Under the pieces are notes generated by a model. It searched no databases. It had not been told where the DNA came from and saw only the letters and a program-made list of their open reading frames with translations. Shown here one piece after another: positions 48,681-59,051 of a DNA stretch of 64,000 nucleotides. The stretch's first letter is position 1; each line of letters opens with the position of its first letter. A program made the translations under genes and the position numbers. Origin of the DNA: Tamarix chinensis (lineage: Eukaryota; Streptophyta; Magnoliopsida; Caryophyllales; Tamaricaceae); assembly GCA_030549775.1 (NCBI GenBank), contig CM060174.1, positions 55,652,444-55,716,443 of the forward strand. The letters are read 5' to 3'.

Positions 48681-48809
48681 TTTGGTTGTTGAGAATCGGG
48701 TTTTGGTTAGAGATTCGGTTCTCACGATCCTAAATGTTTTAACCAGAAAATGTTTTTATCTTCTTGCAGTGATTTTAAACCAGGATTAGTCTTGTGAGTA
48801 TTTTAACCG

Positions 48810-49640
48810 GATTGGCTTCAGAGAATTTCGAATCATCATCCGCCGACATATGCTGGAGAAGAAGACCCTATTATCCTAGAAGGATGGAGTCGGGATTTTG
48901 ATAGTATGTTTGAGGCAGTCGATTGTCTAGAAGAGTTAAAGGCTAGCATAGCAACGTATTTTCTTCAAGGACCCGCAGATGCCTGGTGGGTAGGTTTTTG
49001 TGTTCAAGGAGGACCGCCATTATCTTGGGAACTGTTTAAGACATCACTTCGTTCATGTTTCTACACTGAGAGTCTCAAAATGGGAAAGCTCAAAGAGTTT
49101 ATGCAGTTGACTCAGGGAAGTCTAACAGTGCGAGAGTACCACACGCGGTTTATAGAGTTTTTGATGATTGCTCCAGGCATAGCCTCTAGTGAGGCTACTA
49201 TTGTCTTCCAGTTTGAGCAAGGACTTCATTTCAGCATCCAAAAGATGATTGGTGCAATTGTTTTCCATGACTTGGCTACATTGTATGAGGGGGCGTGTGT
49301 CGCCGCAACTTTGGTTCAAGAGAAGACGTCGATTTTGGGTAAGAGGAAACCCAATGTGTAGAAGTCCAGAGAAAAGAGACAGCACCATAGTGCCAGAGTT
49401 TCCAGCATTCGGCGTGAGACTTCTGGTTGATGCCAAAATGGTCAAAATGGTTCCCGTAATAGAGCTAGTCAGAGATCGACCCAACACTACCATTGTCGCC
49501 GTTGCAGACAAGATCATCCAGGCAAGGATTGTGTGGGAAAGTTGATTCAGTGTCATGACTGTGGTCAACTTGGACACAGGATCTTTGAGTTCTACAGTGC
49601 ACCCCACGACAGAGTTCAGCAGGACCCGAAGATTGGAGCT
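48810..49640 (+). pseudogene. gag: Gag of D internal domain 1 (N-terminus deleted)
   Basis: The open part (48906-49361) reads LKASIATYFLQGPADAWWVG, GGPPLSWELFKTSLRSCFYT, ESLKMGKLKEFMQLTQGSLT, VREYHTRFIEFLMIAPGIAS and FEQGLHFSIQKMIG, the gypsy gag capsid domain. It stops at a TAG after KPNV; the sense continues past two stops to two zinc knuckles, CRRCRQDHPGKDC and CHDCGQLGHRIFEF, the last Cys of the second being Phe. Compared with domain 2, about 225 bp holding the gag start are missing near 48806-48818. It would package RNA but is dead as it stands. No pol follows. Confidence 0.85.
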
Positions 49641-49800
49641 ATTCGATCGACCAATCCAAAAGAAGCAGATCAACAGGTGCTCGATCCCGGTGTTTCTCCT
49701 TCCAGTATGCTGCCATCTTTTCCTTGGTCGATTTCAGTTGTTGGTTTTATGCTTTGCATGTTTTCGTGGCGTTCTCTCGTTAATAGGGTTTTCTTTTTTT

Positions 49801-49899
49801 AAGGGGGTAGTTGCTCCCTCGGGTACCTTGTGTATCCTAGCGCATTTTTGAGTAGTTCGGCGTAGACTTCGGGGACGAAGTCTATTTTTAAGGGGGTAG
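49801..49899 (+). promoter_or_regulatory. Hairpin and duplicated polypurine tract, internal domain 1
   Basis: AAGGGGGTAG occurs at 49801-49810 and again at 49890-49899, just before LTR2. Between them AGACTTCG-GGGA-CGAAGTCT (49864-49883) forms a perfect 8-bp stem. A stem of this form followed by a G-rich purine tract is the usual 3' end of Tekay/Del internal regions. Confidence 0.85.
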
Positions 49900-51053
49900 T
49901 GATGTAATACCCCGTTTTTCAAAACCACAATTATAAATTTATAATCGTATAATTAATTATAACTATTATTTTAGAGGCTTAATTTTAAAAATGTTATTAT
50001 TTTTCGTATTATTTCAACGATTTAAGTATAAATTTAATTAGGTTAAAATTTTGATAGAGATTAGGTTATTTAAATTAATCTTAATTTTTACCCGTAAATC
50101 TTATTTCAAATTATTTTATTAATAATCTTTTGATCCGTAACCAAAAATAATTTTTTTAAAATTATTTTCGATTATTTTACTCTTTCTGACTATTTTTAAA
50201 CTTACCCAAATTCTATTAATTTTTCCCGAACTATTTTTATATATGATATTTTAGTTTATTTGTCTTAAATATTTTTTTGTCTCCTTCGTACATTTTATAC
50301 ACACATTCACACACTACCGTCACCTCTTCACTATCATTTATACACACTAACACACGCCATACTTACACCCTCTGCACACTTATACACATTTACACACGCC
50401 ACACACGACGCACACTCTACCCAACCCAAACAGCCCCTATTTTTCTTTCGTCCAGCAACACTCCCCGTCTCGAGCAGCAGCCACTAACCGAACGAGCCCT
50501 TCTCCCTTTCTTCCTGCCTTCCTCACCCAGCAGCTCCCGTGTCGCAACCCGTCGCAGCTCCAGCCCACCACCATTCTCCTCCTGCCTGCCTCGATCCATA
50601 GCCCCTGCATGCTCCCATCCCGCAGACACCACACCAAGCCTTCCCGTCCAATGCAGCCATCGACCAACCCCTCTCTGCATGCCTACAGCTAGATGACCCT
50701 GCACCTCCCTCTCGTCCCATGCAGCTCCCTCACCGTCCCAGTCATCCCACCAACCAAACCAGCCCCTTTCTCCCTTTCTCCTTCTTCCTACCCCAGGCTT
50801 CCATCCAACACACCTAGCAGAGCTTGTCGCCCAGCCCCCTGCACCATGCACCCAGCAGCCCCTACTCCCAGCTCCCTATGTAGCCTCCCCCGCAGCACCA
50901 CTACCCTCTCAATCCCATCCCAACCTTCGACCAACGACCCCCTCTCTACCAATGCGCAACAGCCGAGCAGCCCAGCCCAACCTCTAGTAGCCCATCACGA
51001 CCAGCAAACCCAGCCCCTCAGTCAGCCCTTTAGCCCCCCTGATTTGTGCACTG

Positions 51054-51079
51054 CTCACGCTGCGCGCATGCAGCGTGAG
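51054..51079. promoter_or_regulatory. Perfect CTCACGCTGC hairpin, LTR2
   Basis: CTCACGCTGC, loop GCGCAT, GCAGCGTGAG: ten perfect pairs. Confidence 0.75.
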
Positions 51080-51203
51080 AGAGTGTGTTTGTTTTAATAA
51101 TGTTTTAGGAATTTTAGTAATTTTTGAAAAATAAATATTTTTATATTATAATTATTATTTCACTTGATAAATATTAATTCGATTATTTCGGTATTATTTT
51201 TAG

Positions 51204-51277
51204 GTACGAAAGGTTGACTAGTGGGATCCGATAAATTTAGTAGAGTACCGCTATTTTACGTTTTTCCTAGAATTCAA
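51204..51277 (+). promoter_or_regulatory. Exon-like module, LTR2
   Basis: TATTTTTAG|GTACG at the left; AATTCAA|GTAACC at the right, where the donor-side G is changed to A. Confidence 0.3.
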
Positions 51278-52507
51278 GTAACCATTATACCTTACTAAAA
51301 TTATAAATCTTGCGTGATAGCGCATAGGGTTTTTGGTGGATGAAATATGTTAAGCATGATTTATTTGGTTGATGAAATATGTTAAGCATGATTTATTTCA
51401 TATGATTATGTGTTAATTATTATTATCATAAAAACAGATAAATCGAGCATGTTATACTATAGAAATTATGCTGGGTATGAAAGTATGATTTAAAATGATT
51501 CTATTGATGGAAAAATAATTTGTATGATAATTATGTATAAAATAATAGGTTGAGCATGCTTAGATATAATTATGAATTAATTATTATGGACGTGTGCCCA
51601 AGGGGCAATTTAGTCATTTTTGTGTATTATGATATTTATCTTGAAAATCATGTATTATATGTATTAGTGGTTGTTGAGTATGTGAGTATGTATTTTGGAT
51701 GGATTAAAGGTGTGGAAAAGGATTTTATGTATAAAATTATGTATAAGGGCAAAATGGTCGTTTGACATATCTAATAATTTAAATTGTGTAATGAATAATT
51801 TAATTATGCTATTTTAGCCTTTTCATGACAAAGGAATAAATACAATGGAATTAGTATTTAAATAGATGATAATCTGGGAATTTTTAGTCTCAAGGGTATT
51901 TTGGTCTTTTTGACCTAAAGTATCCAGATGTGAATAATTGAGCGTAGGATGGCCTTAGTATATTTTAATGTTGGCTTCGAACTTGACCTTGATTATTGTT
52001 TTCTTGGATGATTGGAAATAAGTAAGAACGGTTAAGTATGAGAATTGAACTTATTTGTATTATATGTGATTTTGTGGTCACCTTAATAAAATAATTATAT
52101 TTAAAGTGAAAAACCTCGAGATCGGGAATGGTGGCTCCTAGGGATGGCTACCCTAAGGACGTGGTTTAGCCCACGGTTGATATGGATTTTTTCTGGTGTA
52201 CCTTAGTGCCCCAGTCAGGCCCTACATCATACTCTATTATGTTTTGCGGACTAATAGGAGGTATGCATACTTATGGATTAGGTGTCCTTGTTGGTAGGGT
52301 ACTGTGTTACCTTCGTGTACTAGTACCACCAGGGTACCTTTGCATCCTTGGGTTGATAGGTTGTAGGATACTGTGTTGCCTTGTTGCACCAGTATGACTG
52401 GAGTACCTTTGTGTCTTCGGGTTGATTGATTTCCCCTCGAGAAAGTAAATAAAAATGGGACTGATATGATGTGATGGAAATAATGATTATCGGATTATTA
52501 GATTATT

Positions 52508-52800
52508 TGATATCAGCCGTTGTGCCTACATGTGGTTTCGGTAGCAGCCTTCGTGCCTACCTGAGGTTTCGGTAGTAGCCTTCGTGCCTACCTGTGGTTT
52601 CGGTAGCAGCCTTCATGCCTACCTGAGGTTTCGGTAGCAGCTTTCATGCCTACCTGTGGTTTTGGTAGCAGCCTTCGTGCCTACTTGAGGTTTTTTGTGT
52701 TTTTGATAGTAGCCTTTGTGCCTACTTGAGGTCTTCTGAGGTTTCGGTAGCAGCCTTTGTGCCTACCTATAGATTTGCTAGCAGCCTTCGTGCCTACCTG
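52508..52800. repeat. GTAGCAGCC minisatellite, LTR2 (9 units)
   Basis: Nine units of the same repeat as in LTR1. The best-conserved run of alternating TGTGGTTTC and TGAGGTTTC linkers (52550-52680) suggests a two-unit (about 60 bp) expansion step. Confidence 0.88.
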
Positions 52801-53238
52801 TGTTGGTTTTATGTCTGTGAGCATACCTGTGATATTATGGATCTTATTATGCTGTATCTATAACTTTACCTGTGACATTATGGATTTATTATGTTGTACC
52901 TATAAGTATGCCTGGGATGATATGAATCTTAGTAAATTATACCTGTGACCATGTCTGTGATGTATATGATTGTTTGGGATGTATGTTGAGACATGAATGA
53001 TGCTGAAGTTGGGTTTTCATTATTACTCACACAGTATTCCTGGGATGTTCTCTAATAAGTTTTGCTGTTTCAAATGAATGAAAATGAGTAGCACGTGACC
53101 TTGATAGAAATTGATCATCTAAGTGATTAATATATCTCAATCATCGTATTTATATGTATATATCTTATACTGTGTTAATTGTATGCCTTGCATGTGTTCC
53201 ATGCTTATTTATCATATTAGTTTGGTATAAAGGGTTAC

Positions 53239-53256
53239 TCAGTACCGTAGTACTGA
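53239..53256. promoter_or_regulatory. Conserved palindrome, LTR2
   Basis: TCAGTAC-CGTA-GTACTGA, identical to LTR1 and B. Confidence 0.65.
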
Positions 53257-53687
53257 AGGGTTCATTTTCGTGGGCCCCTGCCTATTCAATGGGCAGTGGA
53301 CTTTGCAGGTCAGCCACTGAGCTCAATCAAATGCTGATAGTTTAGATTTGGGAGCGTAGGACTATCCGATGCTTCTTTTAATGTCTTATTTCCGGCTATA
53401 TTTGGACCCTCGTGTCCATCTATAATTCCCCTCTCGCATTTTGTAAACTGCTAGTGTCGTTTTTAATTAGCAGTATTTATCTAAAGTTCTCTCTATCCTG
53501 ATTTCTATAATCATGATATTAATTTAAGCGGATTAATGATTTTAGTCTTAACACTTGGTATGAGAATGGTAGAGGAAACTAGACTTGTACCAAGTGTGGC
53601 AGTAACACCCTTTTTTTATTGTTTTAGCTTCCATATTTAACTCTGTAAACAAAATTTTTTAGTTGTAAATTTTGGGGTGTTACATGT

Positions 53688-53700
53688 TGGTATCAGAGCT
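53688..53700 (+). promoter_or_regulatory. Primer binding site after LTR2
   Basis: TGGTATCAGAGCT, 3 bases after the LTR2 end. Confidence 0.92.
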
Positions 53701-53923
53701 TTTGGTTGTTTAGAATTGGGTTTCAGTTAGAGATTCGGTTCTCATGATCCTAAAAGGTTTAACCGGAATGTTTTTATCTTCTTTCAGTGATTTTAAACCC
53801 GGATTAGTCTTGTGAGTATTCGAGTATGGGTAGACTAAGTGGTAATTCAATTGTGCATATGTGTTATGTGCTAGTAAGATAGGATCTTACTTAACATGTT
53901 TTCTGTTTTATCGCTAGTTCAGG

Positions 53924-54860
53924 ATGGCCTTAAGTGGTCGTGTCGGCTATTTGGAAACAGCATTCGAGGCTTTCATGGAGTTCATTCAGCGTCCGTCTCA
54001 GCCTCAGCCTCCACCACCTCCATATCACCCACAGGAGGGTATCGGAGAGGATTGGCTTCAAAGAGTTTCGAGTCATCATCCACCGACTTACGCCGGAGAG
54101 GAAGACCCTATTATCCTAGAAGGATGGATTCAGGATTTTGATAGGACGTTTGAGGGAGTTGATTATCTAGAAGAGCGAAAGGCTAGCATAGCCGCGTATT
54201 TTCTCTGAGGACCCGCAGACGCCTGGTGGGTAGGTTTTCTTGTTCAAAGAGGACCCCCATTATCTTGGGAAAACTTTAAGACAGCACTTCGTTCACGTTT
54301 CTACACCGAGAGTCTCAAAAGGGACAAGCTCAAGGAATTTATGCAGTTGACTCAGGGAAGTCTGATAGTGCGAGAGTACCATGCATGGTTTACAGAGTTG
54401 CTGATGTTTTCTCTAGGCATAGCCTCTAGTGAGGCTAGTGTTGTATTCTAGTTCGAGCAAGGACTCCATTTCACCATTAGGAAGATGATGGGTGATATTG
54501 CTTTCCATGACTTGGCTACATTGTATGAGCGGGCGTGTGTCGTCGCTACCTTTTTTCAGGAGCAGACTTCGATTTTGGGTAAGTGGAAACCTGATATGCA
54601 GAATTCTAGAGAAAAGAGTCAGTACCATAGTGCCAAAGTTTCTAGCATCCAACATCAAACTTTTAGTTGATGCCAAAAAGGTCAAAATGGTTCCCGTAAC
54701 AGAGCTAGTAAGAGACCGACCCGACACTACCATTGTCGCCGTTGTAGACAAGATCATCCAGGAAAGGATTGTATGGGAAAGTTGATTCAATGTCACGACT
54801 GCGGTAAGCTCAGGCACAGAAGCTTTGAGTGCTACAGCGCGCCCGCGACAAAGTTCAGTA
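53924..54860 (+). pseudogene. gag: Gag of D internal domain 2
   Basis: The start ATG at 53924 reads MALSGRVGYLETAFEAFMEF, a Pro/Gln-rich stretch, then IGEDWLQRVSSHHPPTYAGE and WIQDFDRTFEGVDYLEERKA, up to a TGA at 54206-54208 in place of the Gln codon seen in domain 1 (FL*G for FLQG). Past the stop the capsid sense continues (WWVGFL, WENFKTALRSRFYTESLKRD), with a further stop at about 54450 and later ones. Both zinc knuckles are readable (54735-54830): CRRCRQDHPGKDC-type and CHDCGKLRHRSFEC with all four ligands. It is the only domain with both the gag start and a complete second knuckle. No pol follows. Confidence 0.88.
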
Positions 54861-55078
54861 GGACCTGACGTTTGGAGCTATTCGATTGGCCAATCCAGAA
54901 GAAGCTGATCAACAAGAGCTCGATCCCGATTTTTCTCCTTCTAGTATGTTGCCGTCTTTTCCTCAGTTGAATCGAGATGTTGGTTTTGTGCTTCGCGTGT
55001 TTTCATGGTGTTCTCTCGTAAATAGGCTTTGTTTTAGGTACCTTGCGTATCCTAGCGCGTTTTTGAGTAGTTAGGCGT

Positions 55079-55117
55079 AGACTTCGGGGACGAAGTCTGT
55101 TTTTAAAGGGTTTGTGA
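55079..55117 (+). promoter_or_regulatory. 3' hairpin and degenerate polypurine tract, internal domain 2
   Basis: AGACTTCG-GGGA-CGAAGTCT (55079-55098) is perfect, but the purine tract reads TTTTAAAGGGTTTG. The upstream duplicate tract of domains 1 and 3 is missing. Confidence 0.75.
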
Positions 55118-56332
55118 TATAATAACCCATTTTTCAAAACCATAATTTTAAATTTATAATCGTATAATTAATTATAATTATTATTTTACAGGGCTTAATC
55201 TTAAAAGTGTTATTATTTTTTGTATTATTTCAACAGTTTAAGTATAAATTTAATTAGGTTAAAAATTTGATAGTGATTAGGTTATTTAAATTAATCCTAA
55301 TTTTTCCCCATAAATCTTATTTTAAATTACTTTATTAATAATCTTTTGATCTGTAATCTAAAAATAACTGTATAAGAATTGTTTACAATTATTTTACTCT
55401 TTTTGATTATTTTTAAAATCTATCCTGATTCGGATAATTTTTCCCGAACTATTTTTATATTTGATTTTTTAATCTATCTAAATTAAATCTAAAACTAAAT
55501 AAATAAACTCGTATCTGGTACTATTAATTTACCTCCTACTCTACCCTTCGCCTTGCCCAAACATTTCTTCTGAAGATTTTTCTTTCCCCCTCTGTGCATT
55601 TATACACACATATCCACGCTACATACTTACACACTACACATTATACAGATATACACACGCACATGGCACCATAACCAAACCAACCCTTTTTCGCCACTAT
55701 TCCTACCAGTAGCCTCCCCTATCATTATACATATACACACACACCATACACTACACAGTACACTCCTGAGCAACAGTCGACCAAACGCAGCACATCCACA
55801 TACACACCCAAACATTGACCATCCCACCATCCCATCTCCCCTCCATTTTCGTCTACCCCAACAGCTCCCCGTGCATCTTGCTCCCACCTTCTCGCTGCCA
55901 ACCAACCACTGTCCACCTCTTGCGTCACCCAACACCCCATCGCAGCCCCCTCTCTACATGCACACATTGCTTCAACCTGGCCAGCGTAGCCTGTCACAGA
56001 ACCTAGCCTGCAGCACTTCACCCAACCTTTGCAGCCGCCAACCACACCACCACCCTCGACCGACAGCCACCCTGTCTCCTAGCACCAGCCCACCGCAGCC
56101 CCTACTCCCCTCCAGTTTCGTCCACCATTTCCCTGCAACACTCCCCATCGTCCAACAGCCCATCGCAGCCCCTACTCCCAGCTCCCTCACCGCACAACAC
56201 CTTGGCACAGCAACTCCACCCCAGGCAACTGCCCCCTACACACATCTCCCACCTCAACCAGCAACGCCAGCCCCTAAGCCACCCTTGTCGGCCAACCCCC
56301 GCTGCCCTTCATTTTTTTTCATGTGTGCATGG

Positions 56333-56356
56333 CTCACGCTGCGCATGCAGCATGAG
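56333..56356. promoter_or_regulatory. CTCACGCTGC hairpin, LTR3
   Basis: CTCACGCTGC, loop GCAT, GCAGCATGAG; identical to LTR1 but single. Confidence 0.65.
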
Positions 56357-56520
56357 TTGTGTGTAATTAAAAAAAATAGATATATATATATATATATAAT
56401 ATTGGTACCCATTTTAAGTGTAAGGGTATTTTAGTAATTTTTGAAATATAATTATTTTTATATTATAATTATTATTTTATATGATGAATATTAATTTGAT
56501 AATTTTGGTATTATTTTTAG

Positions 56521-56595
56521 GTACAAAAGGTTGATTAGCGGGATCCGATAAATTTAGTAGGATACCGCTATTTTTGCATTTTTACTGGAATTCAG
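56521..56595 (+). promoter_or_regulatory. Exon-like module, LTR3
   Basis: TTATTTTTAG|GTAC at the left; GGAATTCAG|GCAACC at the right (GC in place of GT). Confidence 0.3.
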
Positions 56596-57806
56596 GCAAC
56601 CTTACTATTGCGTGATAGCATATTAGGATTTTTGGTGGATGAAATATGTTAAGAATGATTTATTTGGTGGATGAAATATGTTAAGCATGATATTTTGATA
56701 TAATTATGTGTTAATTATTATTATCATGAAAACAAATAAATCAATCATGTTATCTAATATAAATTATGTCAGGTATGAAAGTACGATTTAAAATGATTCT
56801 AATGATGGACAAATAATTTGTATGATAATTATGTATAAAATAATAGGTTGAGCATGCTTAGATATGATTATAGATTAATTATTATGGACGTGTGCCTTAG
56901 GGGCAATTTAGTCATTTTTGTGTATCATGATATTTGTTTTGAAAATCATGTATAATATGTATTAGCTATTGTTGAGTATGTGAGTATATGTTTTGGATGG
57001 ATTAAAGGTGTGGAAAAAGATTTTATGTGTAAAATTATGTAGAAGGGCAAAATGGTCATTTGACATATCTGATAATTTAAATCGCGTAAGAAATAATTTA
57101 TTTATGGTGTTTTAGCCTTTTTATCGAAAATGAATCAATCAAAATGGAATTTGTATTTAAATAAATGAAAATTTGGAAATGTTAGTCTTGAGGGTATTTT
57201 GGTCTTTTTCGGCCTAATATATGCAGATATGAATAATTAAGCCTAGGATGACCTTAGTATTTTTTAATGTTGGCTTCAACTTGACCTTGATTATTGTTGT
57301 CTCGAATGATTGGAAATAAGTAAAAACGGTTAAGTATGAGAATTAAATTTATTTGTATTCTATGTGATTTCGTGGTCACCTTAATAAAATGCTAATATTT
57401 AAAGTGAAAGACCTCGAGATTGGGAATGGTGGCTCCTATAGGTCGCTACCTTAAGGACCTAGTTTAGCCCACGGTTGATATGGATTTTTGTTGGTGTGCC
57501 TTAGTGCCCAGTTAGGCCCTACATCTTACTCTATTTTGTTCTGTGGACTAATAGGGGGTATGCATGCTTATGGATTAGGTGTCCTTGTTGGTAGGGTAAT
57601 GTGTTACCTTTGTATACCAGTGCGACCAGGGTACCTTTGCATCTTTGGGTTGATAGTCGGTAGGATACTGTGTTGCCTTGTTGTGCCGGTATGACTAGAG
57701 TACCTTTGTATATTTAGGTTCATTGATCTCCCCTTGAGAAAGTAAATAAAAACAGAAATGATATGATTTGATGGAAATAATGATTATCAGATTATTAGAT
57801 TATTTG

Positions 57807-57935
57807 GTAGCAGCCTTCGTGCCTACTTGAGGTTTCAGTAGCAGCCTTTGTGCCTACCAGCGGTTCGGTAGTAGCCTTCGTGCCTACCTGAGGTTTTATG
57901 TGGTTTTGGTAGTAGCCTTTGTTCCTACCTGAGGT
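57807..57935. repeat. GTAGCAGCC minisatellite, LTR3 (4 units)
   Basis: Four units with the same longer linker before the last unit as in LTR1 (GAGGTTTTATGTGGTTTTGG). Confidence 0.85.
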
Positions 57936-58364
57936 TTTATGTATGTAAGCGTACCTATGATATTATGGATCTTATTGTGTTGTATCTATAACTTTACCTG
58001 TGACATTATGGATTATTATGTTGTACGTGTAAGTATGCCTGGGATGATATGAATCTTAGTAAATTATACCTGGGAACATGCCTGTGATGTATGTGATTGT
58101 TTGAGATTTATGCTGAGACATGAATTATGCTGATGTTGGGTTTTGATTATTACTCAGACGGTATTTCTTGGATGTTCAATAATAAGTTCGACTGTTTCAA
58201 ATGAATAAAAATGAGTAGTATGTGACCTTGATGGAAATTGATCATCGAGTGATTATTGTATCTCAATCATCGTATTTATATGTATATATCTTATACTATA
58301 TTAATTGTATGCCTTGCATGTGTTCCATACTGATTTATCATATTAGTTTGGTATAAAGGGTTGC

Positions 58365-58382
58365 TTAGTACCGTAGTACTGA
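58365..58382. promoter_or_regulatory. Conserved palindrome, LTR3
   Basis: TTAGTACCGTAGTACTGA, one change from the LTR1/LTR2 form. Confidence 0.6.
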
Positions 58383-58813
58383 ATGGTTCATTTTCGTGGG
58401 CCCCTGCCTATTCAATGGGCAGTGGACTTTGTAGGTCAGCCTCTGAGCTCAGTCAAATGCTGATAGTTTGGATTTGGGAGCGTAGGACTATCCAGTGTTT
58501 CTTTTGTTGTCTTATTTCCGATTGTATTTAGACCCTTGTGTCCTCCTGTAATTTTTCTCTCGAGTTTCGTAAACTGTTAATGCCATTTTTAATTAGTAGT
58601 ATTTATCTAACGTTCTTTCTATCCTGATTTCTGTAATCATGATATTAATTTAAGCAGTTTTATGATTTTAGCCTTAGCACTTCATATGAGAATGGTGGAG
58701 GAAACTAGACTTGTACCAGATGTCGCGGTAACACCCTTTGTTTTTATTGTTTTAGCTTCCGCACTTAACTGTAAACAAAATTTTTCAATTGTAAATTTTG
58801 GAGTGTTACATGT

Positions 58814-58826
58814 TGGTATCAGAGCT
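58814..58826 (+). promoter_or_regulatory. Primer binding site after LTR3
   Basis: TGGTATCAGAGCT, 3 bases after the LTR3 end. Confidence 0.92.
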
Positions 58827-59051
58827 TTTAGTTGTTGAAAATAGGTTTTTAGTTAGAGATTCGGTTCTCACGATCATAAATGGTTTAACCGGAAAACGTT
58901 TTTATCTTCTTTCAGTGATTTTAAACTCGGATTAGTCTTGTGAGTATTCGAGTGTGGGTAGACTACGTGGTAATCGAATTGTGCATATGTGTTATGTGCT
59001 AGTAGGATATGATCTTACTTAACATGTTTTCTATTTTATCGCTAGTTCAGC

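Larger units (their letters stand above)
49903..53684 (+). repeat. D LTR2 (3782 bp)
   Basis: Begins TGTAATACCCC and ends GGGGTGTTACA. It has the same overall order as LTR1, but its pyrimidine block (about 50277-51050) differs in sequence from those of LTR1 and LTR3, and its minisatellite is more than twice as long. Outside these zones it aligns closely to both. Confidence 0.92.
55118..58810 (+). repeat. D LTR3 (3693 bp)
   Basis: Begins TATAATAACCC (two changes from the consensus) and ends GGAGTGTTACA. The pyrimidine block (about 55550-56320) and the TA run after the hairpin match LTR1 closely. It has a short deletion after the exon-like module and a four-unit minisatellite. Confidence 0.88.

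Noticed and set aside
50277..51097. Proline-rich frames of 134-144 codons in D LTR2 (both strands)
   Set aside because: Product of the pyrimidine-rich block; the corresponding frames in LTR1 and LTR3 have different sequence.
47657..57935. CRISPR-like array (about 30-bp repeats)
   Set aside because: Repeats are contiguous minisatellite units inside plant LTRs, without unique spacers or cas genes.
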